Part shown: positions 6,855 through 12,634 of the stretch, piece by piece
How the letters are laid out: each line of letters opens with the position of its first letter
Position numbering within the stretch: position 1 is the stretch's first letter
DNA from: Clostridiales bacterium
Lineage (GTDB): Bacteria > Bacillota > Clostridia > Oscillospirales > Oscillospiraceae
DNA length: 12,676 nucleotides
NCBI GenBank assembly: GCA_021200895.1
Contig: JAJQFX010000150.1
Span: 1-12,676, forward strand
Direction: 5' to 3'
The notes under the pieces: model-generated
Told to the model about the DNA's origin: nothing
Databases searched by the model: none
Seen by the model: only the letters and a program-made list of their open reading frames with translations
Position numbers and translations under genes: made by a program

Positions 6855-7879
6855 GGCGGGGCAGAACGAGCCGCCTCCTGTGGGGGCTGTTGCTGCTGGC
6901 GTGCATGCTGCTGGCCTGGCGCAGCGCCGAAGGGATAGGGGACTGCTACCCCTCCGTCTCCCTCCGGCTGGAAACGCCGCTGACGGCGGAGCAGGCCGGG
7001 GCGCTGGAGGACACCTCCTACACCGTCACCTGCTGGTGGGAGGAGGACGGCTCCGCCGAGACGGCATACGCCGCCTGCGCCGCCCTGGCCCTGCGGTATC
7101 ACGGAACGCTGGGGGACATTCAGCGGTTCACCTTCCTGGACGGCGGGGAACCGGGGGCCCTCCAGGGGCAGGCTGGCATGGTGTCCAGGCCGCTGGCGCT
7201 GGCGTTGTGGGGCAGCACCGATGTGGTGGGGCAGGAATTTCTCTGGAATGGGGAGACGTGGACGGTCTCCGGCGTGTTCCGCAGCGGGGAAGCCCTCCTC
7301 TGCCTGCCCTCGGAGACGGCGGCAGGAGCGGTCTGCCTGGAGCTGGCCGGGGACATCTCAGACGACCCGGTGGGGGCGGCCAGCGACTTTATGGCCCTCG
7401 CCGGGCTGGACGTGCGGGCGGGGACGGTGTACGGCCCCCAAATGGCTGCGCTGCTCCGGCTGCTGAACTGGGTGCCCCTGGCGGTCTGCGGCGTCTGGTG
7501 CCTGCTTGCGCTGAAAAAGCGGTACCCCATTCGGCGGCTGGCCCTGCGCCGGGGTCTGTTTTGGGGGCTGGCGCTGCTGGCGGCGGCGCTGGTGCCAGTG
7601 GGCATGGGGCATCTGCCCGGCTGGCTGACCCCGCCCCAGTGGAGCGACTTCGGCTTCTGGTACCGCCTCTGGGTCGCCGCCGGGGCGCGGCTGGAGGACT
7701 GGTTCCGGGTCGCGCCCCTGTCGAAGGACGTATCCGCCAAGGAAACACTGCTCTGCTGGGCCGTGGGCTGGGGCGGCAGCCTGCTGTGCTGGAGCGAGTG
7801 CCGATACCTGGCGGCGGGGGCAGCGGTTCGCCCCGACGAGGCGTCCCGCGCCGGGAAGGAACCAAAGCAGGCGGTTTGA
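6851..7879 (+). CDS. MacB-like four-TM membrane protein with periplasmic-core-type domain
   Basis: A 342-residue protein. TM1 is near 7-24, a soluble domain spans about 27-195, then TM2 (about 201-220), TM3 (about 236-257) and TM4 (about 298-316). This 1+3 layout with a large domain after TM1 is that of MacB/FtsX-type permeases. The soluble domain carries the MacB core pattern: VSRPLALALWGSTDVVGQEF at 111-130 followed by NGETWTVSGVF near 133-143. It is probably the partner of the adaptor encoded immediately upstream (ATGA overlap). It is diverged and, unlike normal MacB, comes with no LolD/MacB-type ATPase domain or gene here. A role in mechanotransmission or efflux is inference. The terminator hairpin overlaps its last codons. 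Confidence 0.72.
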   Translation: MRRGRTSRLLWGLLLLACMLLAWRSAEGIGDCYPSVSLRLETPLTAEQAGALEDTSYTVTCWWEEDGSAETAYAACAALALRYHGTLGDIQRFTFLDGGEPGALQGQAGMVSRPLALALWGSTDVVGQEFLWNGETWTVSGVFRSGEALLCLPSETAAGAVCLELAGDISDDPVGAASDFMALAGLDVRAGTVYGPQMAALLRLLNWVPLAVCGVWCLLALKKRYPIRRLALRRGLFWGLALLAAALVPVGMGHLPGWLTPPQWSDFGFWYRLWVAAGARLEDWFRVAPLSKDVSAKETLLCWAVGWGGSLLCWSECRYLAAGAAVRPDEASRAGKEPKQAV

Positions 7880-7907
7880 GTGCTCAAACCGCCTGCCTCC
7901 GTTTTTT
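7867..7907 (+). terminator. Strong intrinsic terminator of the transporter operon
   Basis: A perfect 14-bp stem, GCAGGCGGTTTGAG (7867-7880) and CTCAAACCGCCTGC (7883-7896), with a very short loop, is followed by a T6 run at 7902-7907. The ascending arm contains the last codons and stop of the MacB-like gene. Confidence 0.9.
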
Positions 7908-7970
7908 CGTCCATTCGTCTCCGCCCTCCCCCGGCGCGGAGCCGTGTCACAGACAAATACGCGCAAAGCG

Positions 7971-8008
7971 CCCCTCCAGCGGCTGGGGGAAGGATGCCGT
8001 TGGAGGGG
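7971..8008. repeat. GC-rich 13-bp inverted repeat in the intergenic region
   Basis: CCCCTCCAGCGGC (7971-7983) pairs with GCCGTTGGAGGGG (7996-8008) at 12 of 13 positions (a G-U pair is possible in one strand) around a 12-nt loop. No T-run follows on either strand. It lies downstream of the small leftward peptide gene and may stabilise the 3' end of its transcript. A second hairpin, ATGCG-CTTA-CGCAT, lies at 8037-8050. The rest of 7908-8076 shows nothing else recognisable. Confidence 0.5.
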
Positions 8009-8076
8009 TGTGGAGGTAGGAGATTGTCAGGTTTGTATGCGCTTACGCATCGGTTCGATTGCCGTTTCGCGCCGCC

Positions 8077-8154
8077 TCACCTTGCACAGGTGACGGCAAA
8101 GCTGGCGTAGTACAGGCTCAGGAACTCTCTTACGGCTTCAAAAAACTTCTTCAT
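8077..8154 (-). CDS. 25-residue peptide, unknown, divergent from lysR
   Basis: A small leftward gene not resembling any family I recognise. The peptide begins MKKFFEAVREF and ends SFAVTCAR: basic N-terminus, amphipathic/aromatic middle with a YY pair, one cysteine near the end. Support is strong for its size: a full AAAGGAGG ribosome site (8163-8170) 8 nt before the ATG, and a TTTACA-N17-TATAAT promoter (8213-8241) giving a leader of about 50 nt. A LysR-type box sits at about -66. The same frame is open upstream for 123 codons, but that runs back over the promoter and into lysR, so the internal ATG was chosen. It could be a membrane-associated or secreted peptide, or a leader ORF; function unknown. 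Confidence 0.68.
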   Translation of the reverse strand: MKKFFEAVREFLSLYYASFAVTCAR

Positions 8155-8159
8155 GGTAA

Positions 8160-8207
8160 TTGCCTCCTTTGATGCAGGTGTGGGTTGAATGGTTGCTTCC
8201 TTTGATG
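8160..8207 (-). repeat. Duplicated ribosome-site-like 15-mer in the peptide leader
   Basis: On the + strand, TTGCCTCCTTTGATG (8160-8174) and TTGCTTCCTTTGATG (8193-8207) differ at one base and lie 33 bp apart. Read leftward, the proximal copy holds the AAAGGAGG ribosome site of the peptide gene. The distal copy (AAAGGAAG) lies at the predicted transcript 5' end without a start codon after it. Confidence 0.6.
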
Positions 8208-8212
8208 ATTGT

Positions 8213-8241
8213 ATTATACCGCCTTGACAGCGGCTTGTAAA
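8213..8241 (-). promoter_or_regulatory. Sigma-A promoter of the small peptide gene
   Basis: Read leftward: -35 TTTACA (8236-8241), 17-bp spacer, -10 TATAAT (8213-8218). The predicted start is near 8206. It overlaps the divergent lysR promoter. The -10 lies within a GTATTATAC near-palindrome (8211-8219) resembling the LysR half-sites. Confidence 0.75.
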
Positions 8242-8252
8242 ATACATATAAT
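8224..8252 (+). promoter_or_regulatory. Perfect-consensus sigma-A promoter of lysR
   Basis: TTGACA (8224-8229), 17-bp spacer, TATAAT (8247-8252): both hexamers and the spacing match consensus. The predicted start is near 8259, about 38 nt before the lysR ATG. It overlaps the leftward peptide promoter, so the two should compete. Confidence 0.85.
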
Positions 8253-8264
8253 AAAACCATTGCC

Positions 8265-8279
8265 ATACCTTTAAAGTAT
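8265..8279. promoter_or_regulatory. LysR-type T-N11-A operator box
   Basis: ATAC-N7-GTAT (ATACCTTTAAAGTAT) is a dyad matching the T-N11-A rule of LysR-family recognition sites. Its centre is about 66 bp upstream of the predicted peptide-gene start, the classical recognition position, and about 13 bp downstream of the predicted lysR start, fitting autorepression. Extra ATAC/GTAT half-sites lie at 8211-8219, 8242-8245 and 8281-8284. Confidence 0.6.
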
Positions 8280-8296
8280 CATACAGGAGGGAATTT

Positions 8297-9193
8297 ATGG
8301 AACTGCGACACATTCGGTATTTCCTGGCCGTGGCGGAGGAGATGAGCTTCACCAGGGCGGCGGAAAAGCTGTGCATTGCCCAGCCGCCGCTGAGCCGCCA
8401 AATCAGAGACCTGGAGGAGGAGCTGGGGGTGCAGCTATTCCTCCGCAAGCCCCACGCCCTCCAGCTGACGGATGAGGGGCAGGTGTTCCGGCAGTACGCC
8501 GTCCGGGTGCTGGACCTGGTGCGGCGGTCTGAGGAGGATGTGCGGGAGATGCAGACCGGGCTTCATGGCGTGATTTACCTGGCCACGGTGGAGGGCCACG
8601 CCCCCAAGCTGTTCTCCCAGTGGATCGCCGGGTTCCAAAGAGAGAACCCCCATGTCACCTATAACCTCTGGAACGGCAACTCTGACGACGTGCTGAACCG
8701 GCTGATGAAGGGGCTTTGCGAACTGGCTATCATCATGGAGCCCCACAACGCGGAGGGGGTCTACTCCGTTCCCGTCTACAGGGAGCCGTGGATCGCCATG
8801 ATCCCGGCGTCCTGCCCCCTGGCGGAAGAGCCGGGGGACACGGTGGACTTTCAGCGGCTCACGGAGTATGACCTTATCATCCCCTCCCGGGAGTCCCGAT
8901 TGCAGGAAATCACAGACTGGGTCGCTTCCCCGGAGAAGAAGCTAAAGGTTCGGTGCCGGATGTCCCATATGCTCAACGCCTATGAGCTGACCCGGCAGAA
9001 CGTGGGCATCACCCTTTACCCCGCTTCCGCCAACATCGGGACGGACGCTTCGGTGTGCATCAAGCGGCTGGTGAACCCCGCCGTGACCGCCTCTTACGTC
9101 CTCATCTGGGATAAAAGCCGCCAGCTGTCCCACGCGGCGGAGGCGTTTTTGCGGTATATTCAGGCCCAGTACGCGGAGGTTGCGTTTCCGTGA
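8297..9193 (+). CDS. LysR-family transcriptional regulator
   Basis: A 298-residue regulator of normal family length. The N-terminal winged helix-turn-helix is diagnostic: MELRHIRYFLAVAEEMSFTR, AAEKLCIAQPPLSRQIRDLE, then LGVQLFLRK and LTDEGQVF (residues 1-63). Residues about 90-295 form the effector-binding domain (IYLATVEGHAPKLFSQWIAGF, later LAIIMEP). The N-terminus resembles the BenM/CatM-like branch, but the inducer cannot be predicted. The ATG follows AGGAGGG (8285-8291). It is divergent from the 25-residue peptide gene, its most probable target. Transcription converges with the membrane-protein gene at 9214-9909; only a weak GGG/CCC-TTTT structure lies between. Confidence 0.94.
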   Translation: MELRHIRYFLAVAEEMSFTRAAEKLCIAQPPLSRQIRDLEEELGVQLFLRKPHALQLTDEGQVFRQYAVRVLDLVRRSEEDVREMQTGLHGVIYLATVEGHAPKLFSQWIAGFQRENPHVTYNLWNGNSDDVLNRLMKGLCELAIIMEPHNAEGVYSVPVYREPWIAMIPASCPLAEEPGDTVDFQRLTEYDLIIPSRESRLQEITDWVASPEKKLKVRCRMSHMLNAYELTRQNVGITLYPASANIGTDASVCIKRLVNPAVTASYVLIWDKSRQLSHAAEAFLRYIQAQYAEVAFP

Positions 9194-9213
9194 GGGGGCT
9201 GAAACCCTTTTCG

Positions 9214-9909
9214 TCAATGATTCAAATCAAGCGCACACAGTCTGTTTCTTTCCGCTATGGACTTCCTGAGCCTTTCGGTCAACTCCATGACAGCACGCAG
9301 GTCTTTCGCTGACACCGCAGCTTCCAATTCAGAAATTCCGCGATTGATTTCCTGCTCTAGATTGTATGCCGCCATATTCGTTCCGGAGGGGCTGGCGTGC
9401 AGCAGGTCATAAACTCTCTCCACTGCCTGGTATGCCTTTTTATCATCAAGTCTGTCCAGCAGCAATTTCACTCTTGACGCTGCATTTTTGATATAAAATA
9501 TGTCTTCCGCTTGCTGTTTTGTGTTGTCGTATGTAGTTTGGTTCCAAATCACTTGGAACAGCAGCCCTACTGCGTACATACCGGCCAGGATGACCTGTAT
9601 AACGAGCGCTAGCTTCATCTTATGCGGCCAAATCAATATAAAAAGCAAACCCACAACAAATTCTGCAAGAAAATAGAGTGCGGAAAAGAAATCAAGCGCA
9701 GCCTCGTACACAGCTGTGGGGTTTATCTTGAAAAAGCCGGCCGCTACTGTCATGCAATAGGCGAAATGGATAAAACCATATGATAACCATACCGAAACGG
9801 GATGAGCAAAACCTCCCAACAGGAAAAAAACAAGATTAAAAACAACGATAAAGATTGACTTCAGCATCAACCATAAAACGGTTCTCTTCTCCAATCTCTC
9901 ATACCTCAC
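9214..9909 (-). CDS. Four-TM membrane protein with cytoplasmic helical tail, unknown
   Basis: A 231-residue protein I do not recognise as a named family. Four hydrophobic segments fill about residues 12-130 (for example SIFIVVFNLVFFLLGGF, FLAEFVVGLLFILIW and LALVIQVILAGMYAVGLLF). A charged helical region of about 95 residues follows (DIFYIKNAASRVKLLLDRL to LTERLRKSIAERN). The start is taken as GTG at 9909, which overlaps the SPFH stop (GTGA) and gives translational coupling; no strong ribosome site is visible. It closes the lower-GC leftward cluster. A plausible role is membrane partner or anchor for the SPFH protein, by analogy with the membrane subunits of ydj-type SPFH operons. This is inference. 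Confidence 0.7.
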   Translation of the reverse strand: MRYERLEKRTVLWLMLKSIFIVVFNLVFFLLGGFAHPVSVWLSYGFIHFAYCMTVAAGFFKINPTAVYEAALDFFSALYFLAEFVVGLLFILIWPHKMKLALVIQVILAGMYAVGLLFQVIWNQTTYDNTKQQAEDIFYIKNAASRVKLLLDRLDDKKAYQAVERVYDLLHASPSGTNMAAYNLEQEINRGISELEAAVSAKDLRAVMELTERLRKSIAERNRLCALDLNH

Positions 9910-11015
9910 ATTCTGTTTAGGATTTCCGCTTTTTTCGCATCATATTCAGACTGTTCAATCAGTCCCGCGTCAAGCATATTTTTCAGCTTTGTCAAAACCT
10001 CCAATGGGTCTGATGTAGTCTGCTCGTATTTCTTCTCCTGCGGCGTGGGAAAAGGATTGCCTGTCGGAGCGACCATCTGCTGCGCCATAGTCCCAAACGC
10101 ACCGCCTGCGCCAAGCCCCATGCCCAAAGCTGCACCCGTGGCAGCAATCCCGCCGGAGCCGGGATTCTTTGCTATATCTTTCAGGATTGCCGCAGACTGG
10201 AGTTTGCCCCAATTATCTCCTAGAATATCAAACGCTGCCTGTTCCGCCTGCGCCGTGCGCATTTTGGCAATGGCCTCCATCCCAATTTCATCGTATTTTC
10301 TTCTGAGTTCATCATCGTCAATATCAATGGCGGCAATGGAAAAGCTCCTGCACCGCAAACCGTACTGCGCAACCATTTCATCGATATAAGGTTCAATGGC
10401 CGCTGACAACTCATCCAGTCTGGCATCAATACCGAGCAGTTCCGTTTCTGATTCCTGAATTCCCCTTGCAATGACGGATCTGATTTTGCTTTGAAATTCG
10501 TTGATAAAATATTTATTGAGGTCTGCCTGCCTCTGATACGGGATGTTATTCCCTAACAGTTTTTCAAGGAACATAACGGAATTGTCAACCTGAATTTTGT
10601 AGGCTCCCCGCGCTCTCAGGCGGGTGGCAATTCCCAACAGCTTATCCCTGACCTGAATCGGCGACGTAGTACCCCAGAGTATTTCCGTGCTGTGTGCTTT
10701 GCGCACAAAGTAAACCACACAGTTAAACGTACTGATGCCGCCGGTGAAAGCGTTTCTAAGCCTGCTGATAAACGGATAATTCTCGGTAGAAAGATGGTAC
10801 GTCCCACTTTCAAATACACGCTCAACCGTTCCGCCCTTGATAAAAATGGCTTCCTCCCCTGGCATAACGATTAAAGTGGAATTTGTATTAAAGTCTTCCT
10901 CAGGCTGCCTCCAGATGAGGAGCTGCCCCTGGCCCGAGTTCTTTATAACGTCTGCCCAGTGCTTTTTCCCGCCCACATAGACGGTTTCATTTGAATTCTT
11001 CGCAAAAAAAGCCAT
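9906..11015 (-). CDS. SPFH-domain protein with C-terminal SHOCT domain (YdjI / 'virion core'-like)
   Basis: A 369-residue soluble SPFH (stomatin/prohibitin/flotillin) family protein. It starts MAFFAKNSNETVYVGG and contains the family-typical stretches KNSGQGQLLIWRQPEEDFNT, LIVMPGEEAIFIKGG and FISRLRNAFTGG, through about residue 250. A Gly/Ala/Met-rich linker follows (GIAATGAALGMGLGAGG), then a SHOCT-type tail at about 335-369 (LTKLKNMLDAGLIEQSEYDAKKAEIL). There is no N-terminal membrane helix, as in Bacillus YdjI, which needs partner proteins for membrane attachment. The ATG at 11015 is preceded by AGGGGGTG. A longer reading back to 11171 crosses a hairpin and overlaps the upstream gene, so it is rejected. 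The stop overlaps the start of the membrane-protein gene. Confidence 0.88.
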   Translation of the reverse strand: MAFFAKNSNETVYVGGKKHWADVIKNSGQGQLLIWRQPEEDFNTNSTLIVMPGEEAIFIKGGTVERVFESGTYHLSTENYPFISRLRNAFTGGISTFNCVVYFVRKAHSTEILWGTTSPIQVRDKLLGIATRLRARGAYKIQVDNSVMFLEKLLGNNIPYQRQADLNKYFINEFQSKIRSVIARGIQESETELLGIDARLDELSAAIEPYIDEMVAQYGLRCRSFSIAAIDIDDDELRRKYDEIGMEAIAKMRTAQAEQAAFDILGDNWGKLQSAAILKDIAKNPGSGGIAATGAALGMGLGAGGAFGTMAQQMVAPTGNPFPTPQEKKYEQTTSDPLEVLTKLKNMLDAGLIEQSEYDAKKAEILNRM

Positions 11016-11045
11016 GATGTCACCCCCTGATATTTCTGATTGCTT

Positions 11046-11098
11046 GAAGAAAAACCGCCGCATACATTGGGCTGTCATGTATGCCGACGGTTTTCTTC
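11046..11098 (-). terminator. Long hairpin between DUF4177-like and SPFH genes (attenuator or terminator)
   Basis: The arms at 11046-11067 and 11077-11098 (about 20 paired bases with one bulge on each side) enclose a 9-nt loop. Read leftward the stem closes with GCGGCGG followed by TTTTT (11050-11054), a classic intrinsic terminator; the other strand also has GACGGTTTT. It lies inside the gene cluster, so it may reduce or regulate expression of the SPFH and membrane genes downstream. No separate promoter for them is clear. Confidence 0.75.
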
Positions 11099-11106
11099 TG
11101 TGAAGC

Positions 11107-11361
11107 TTAATTTTCTTTGGAAAAAACAAGCATATTGAAAGTAACGCTCTCTGTCGCGCTGCCGATGCCAACGATGGACAGAAGTGCGGCCAGGCACCCC
11201 TTGTTCTTCGTAACGGGGATTTCCTGAATCATCTCAAGCTCCCATCCGCCAACAGCTTCCCGGTCAATGATTGCGGCATACTGACGAACTGCATCTGCAT
11301 AACTGTCGTCTTTCTTGATGACCAGCCCAATCGGGCCTGCAACGGTTTTATATTGTTTCAT
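11107..11361 (-). CDS. Small DUF4177-like protein
   Basis: An 84-residue protein. It starts MKQYKTVAGPIGLVIKK, with the tract DREAVGGWELEMIQEIPV in the middle and SVTFNMLVFSKEN at the end. The 'YK..aGp ... GWEl ... vtfNMLVF' pattern resembles small DUF4177-type proteins found beside membrane/SPFH genes in Firmicutes; the link is from memory, not a search. A short Ala/Leu/Gly hydrophobic patch (CLAALLSIVGIG) is present. AGGAGG lies about 8 nt before the ATG at 11361. It sits 59 bp after the zinc-ribbon gene and 91 bp before the SPFH start, with a terminator-like hairpin downstream. Function unknown. Confidence 0.72.
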   Translation of the reverse strand: MKQYKTVAGPIGLVIKKDDSYADAVRQYAAIIDREAVGGWELEMIQEIPVTKNKGCLAALLSIVGIGSATESVTFNMLVFSKEN

Positions 11362-11420
11362 AAAGTACCTCCTGCTTACGTTTTACTTTTATATAAAGCG
11401 AAGAGCAACCCTCTCTCCGT

Positions 11421-12149
11421 TCATATCCTTTCAACCAGCTTATCCAGTGCTTTCCGAATCAGGTTGCTTGCCTGGCTCTCAGGGGGAAGCCGCCTGGCCA
11501 GCCACGGGCTGATACGGTAATAAATGCGGATAAATATTCTTCCACAAAAAGTTTTGGACAGATATTCGTCCCTGAACCGCCGCAAAGCAAACACCTCGTT
11601 GCAGTCGTAGGAGCCATAAACGGCAGTTGCGATATAGCAGCCGGAAGAACCGTTATTGTCTTTCTGGTCAAAGTCGCCGTTCTTTGCCGCCTGAATGAAC
11701 TGAATGTTTTCCGCGATTGCCTGCCTGTATTGCTCTGCGATGTCCTCTGGCGCATATTGAATTGCGCGGTTCGCGTATTTACTGATGGTATTCTGCATGA
11801 TAGCCGCCCGTGTCAAAGGCCCACTGTTGCCGTATTTATCCCGGTACTGGTAATACGCATCAAAATAGGCATTACAGACATATAGCCCCCACCACGCCTC
11901 ATGGCAGTTCGGCTTGATGTCAATGATTTGATAATATAGCTTTACTGCCTTTTCAGGGTTCTCGTTTTCAACGGCAGCTTGCGCAGATGCCAGCAGGCTT
12001 CTGGCGGTTGGCAGCCCGTCAATCGTAATGACATCTATAACCTTATATGGGGTGTGGCAAAATTCACATTCACCAAATCCGTTCAGGTCAAGGTCATCTA
12101 CTTTAATTTTTCCTCCGCAATGAGAACAAATCGCTGGCTGTATCGCCAT
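11421..12149 (-). CDS. Zinc-ribbon / CFI-box C-terminal domain protein
   Basis: A 242-residue protein with three visible parts. (1) An N-terminal zinc ribbon with C8/C11 (CSHC) and C28/C31 (CEFC). (2) A helical, TPR-like centre at about 48-150 (EKAVKLYYQIIDIKPNCHEAWWGL). (3) A C-terminal CFI-box-type region starting at C171: CYIATAVYGSYDCNEVFALR, RFRDEYL, then YYRISPWLARRL. This last motif is known only as a C-terminal domain of unknown function. The start ATG at 12149 has TAAGGAG overlapping the YidD-type gene's stop codon, so the two are co-transcribed. It may be a cytoplasmic assembly factor of the SPFH module, comparable to zinc-ribbon members of ydj-type operons; inferred. Confidence 0.82.
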   Translation of the reverse strand: MAIQPAICSHCGGKIKVDDLDLNGFGECEFCHTPYKVIDVITIDGLPTARSLLASAQAAVENENPEKAVKLYYQIIDIKPNCHEAWWGLYVCNAYFDAYYQYRDKYGNSGPLTRAAIMQNTISKYANRAIQYAPEDIAEQYRQAIAENIQFIQAAKNGDFDQKDNNGSSGCYIATAVYGSYDCNEVFALRRFRDEYLSKTFCGRIFIRIYYRISPWLARRLPPESQASNLIRKALDKLVERI

Positions 12150-12160
12150 AATAACTCTCC

Positions 12161-12634
12161 TTAAGGGTTATCCTCGCCGCCATTGGGATAATGGCAACGC
12201 AGCAGCCGATCCACTCCTTTTATCAGCCCTGGCAATAACCCGTATTTCTGAATCGCCTGAATCATATAATCCGAACACGTCGGCACAAATACACAGGCAC
12301 TCCTAAGTTCCTCCGGCGCATATTTCTGATAAAGTAAAATAAGCCAAAGAATCGTCTTTTTTGCTCTGAATATAACAAAAAACAAGAGGAAAACAGCGCT
12401 ATAAAGCCAGGAAACAGAGAACGCCATGGAAAGCGTCAGCATAAACGCAAATATGACCAGCACAGATAACAGCTTGACAAGCCCCCTGACGGGATTGATA
12501 TTGGGGCGGTGAAGCGGAGGCTTGTTTGCTTCCAGCGAATCATTCAGAATCAAGATAGCCTTCCGCATACTCGCTTCTCTTGATGTGTCTATAGTGGCTT
12601 CATATAAACCCGTTTCCCGCTCCTCTTCTCCCAT
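12161..12634 (-). CDS. YidD-domain protein with N-terminal membrane extension
   Basis: A 157-residue protein. Residues about 91-157 match YidD (membrane protein insertion efficiency factor): ILLYQKYAP, the C114/C120 motif CVFVPTCSDYMIQAIQKYG, then LLRCHYPNGGEDNP with C147. Stand-alone YidD is about 70-90 residues. Here about 90 extra residues precede it: a charged stretch, then two closely spaced hydrophobic segments near 52-88 (LLSVLVIFAFMLTLSMAF; VSWLYSAVFLLFFVIF). YidD assists YidC/Sec insertion in other bacteria, but this is probably a specialised paralogue, since it is not beside rnpA/yidC. The start ATG at 12634 has GGGAGA about 8 nt upstream. It is the first visible gene of the leftward cluster; upstream DNA ends at the window edge and no clear promoter is seen. 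Confidence 0.83.
   Translation of the reverse strand: MGEEERETGLYEATIDTSREASMRKAILILNDSLEANKPPLHRPNINPVRGLVKLLSVLVIFAFMLTLSMAFSVSWLYSAVFLLFFVIFRAKKTILWLILLYQKYAPEELRSACVFVPTCSDYMIQAIQKYGLLPGLIKGVDRLLRCHYPNGGEDNP

Noticed and set aside
6880..8019. 379-codon alternative + frame overlapping the MacB-like gene
   Set aside because: Gly/Ala/Arg-rich shadow frame that runs through the strong terminator at 7867-7907.
8077..8448. A 123-codon leftward reading frame ending with the 25-residue peptide
   Set aside because: It runs across the peptide's own promoter and into the lysR coding region; the internal ATG at 8154 has a full AAAGGAGG site and a promoter.
9194..9211. Possible weak terminator after lysR (GGG, CCC, TTTT)
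   Set aside because: The stem is only three base pairs, too weak to call.
9906..11171. SPFH protein extended at the N-terminus to 421 residues
   Set aside because: The extra 52 residues cover the 11046-11098 hairpin and overlap the upstream gene, while the ATG at 11015 has a good ribosome site and starts the conserved sequence.
11362..11420. TATATAAA motif as a possible promoter before the DUF4177-like gene
   Set aside because: No -35 at proper spacing; the gap is short and AT-rich, so chance is likely.
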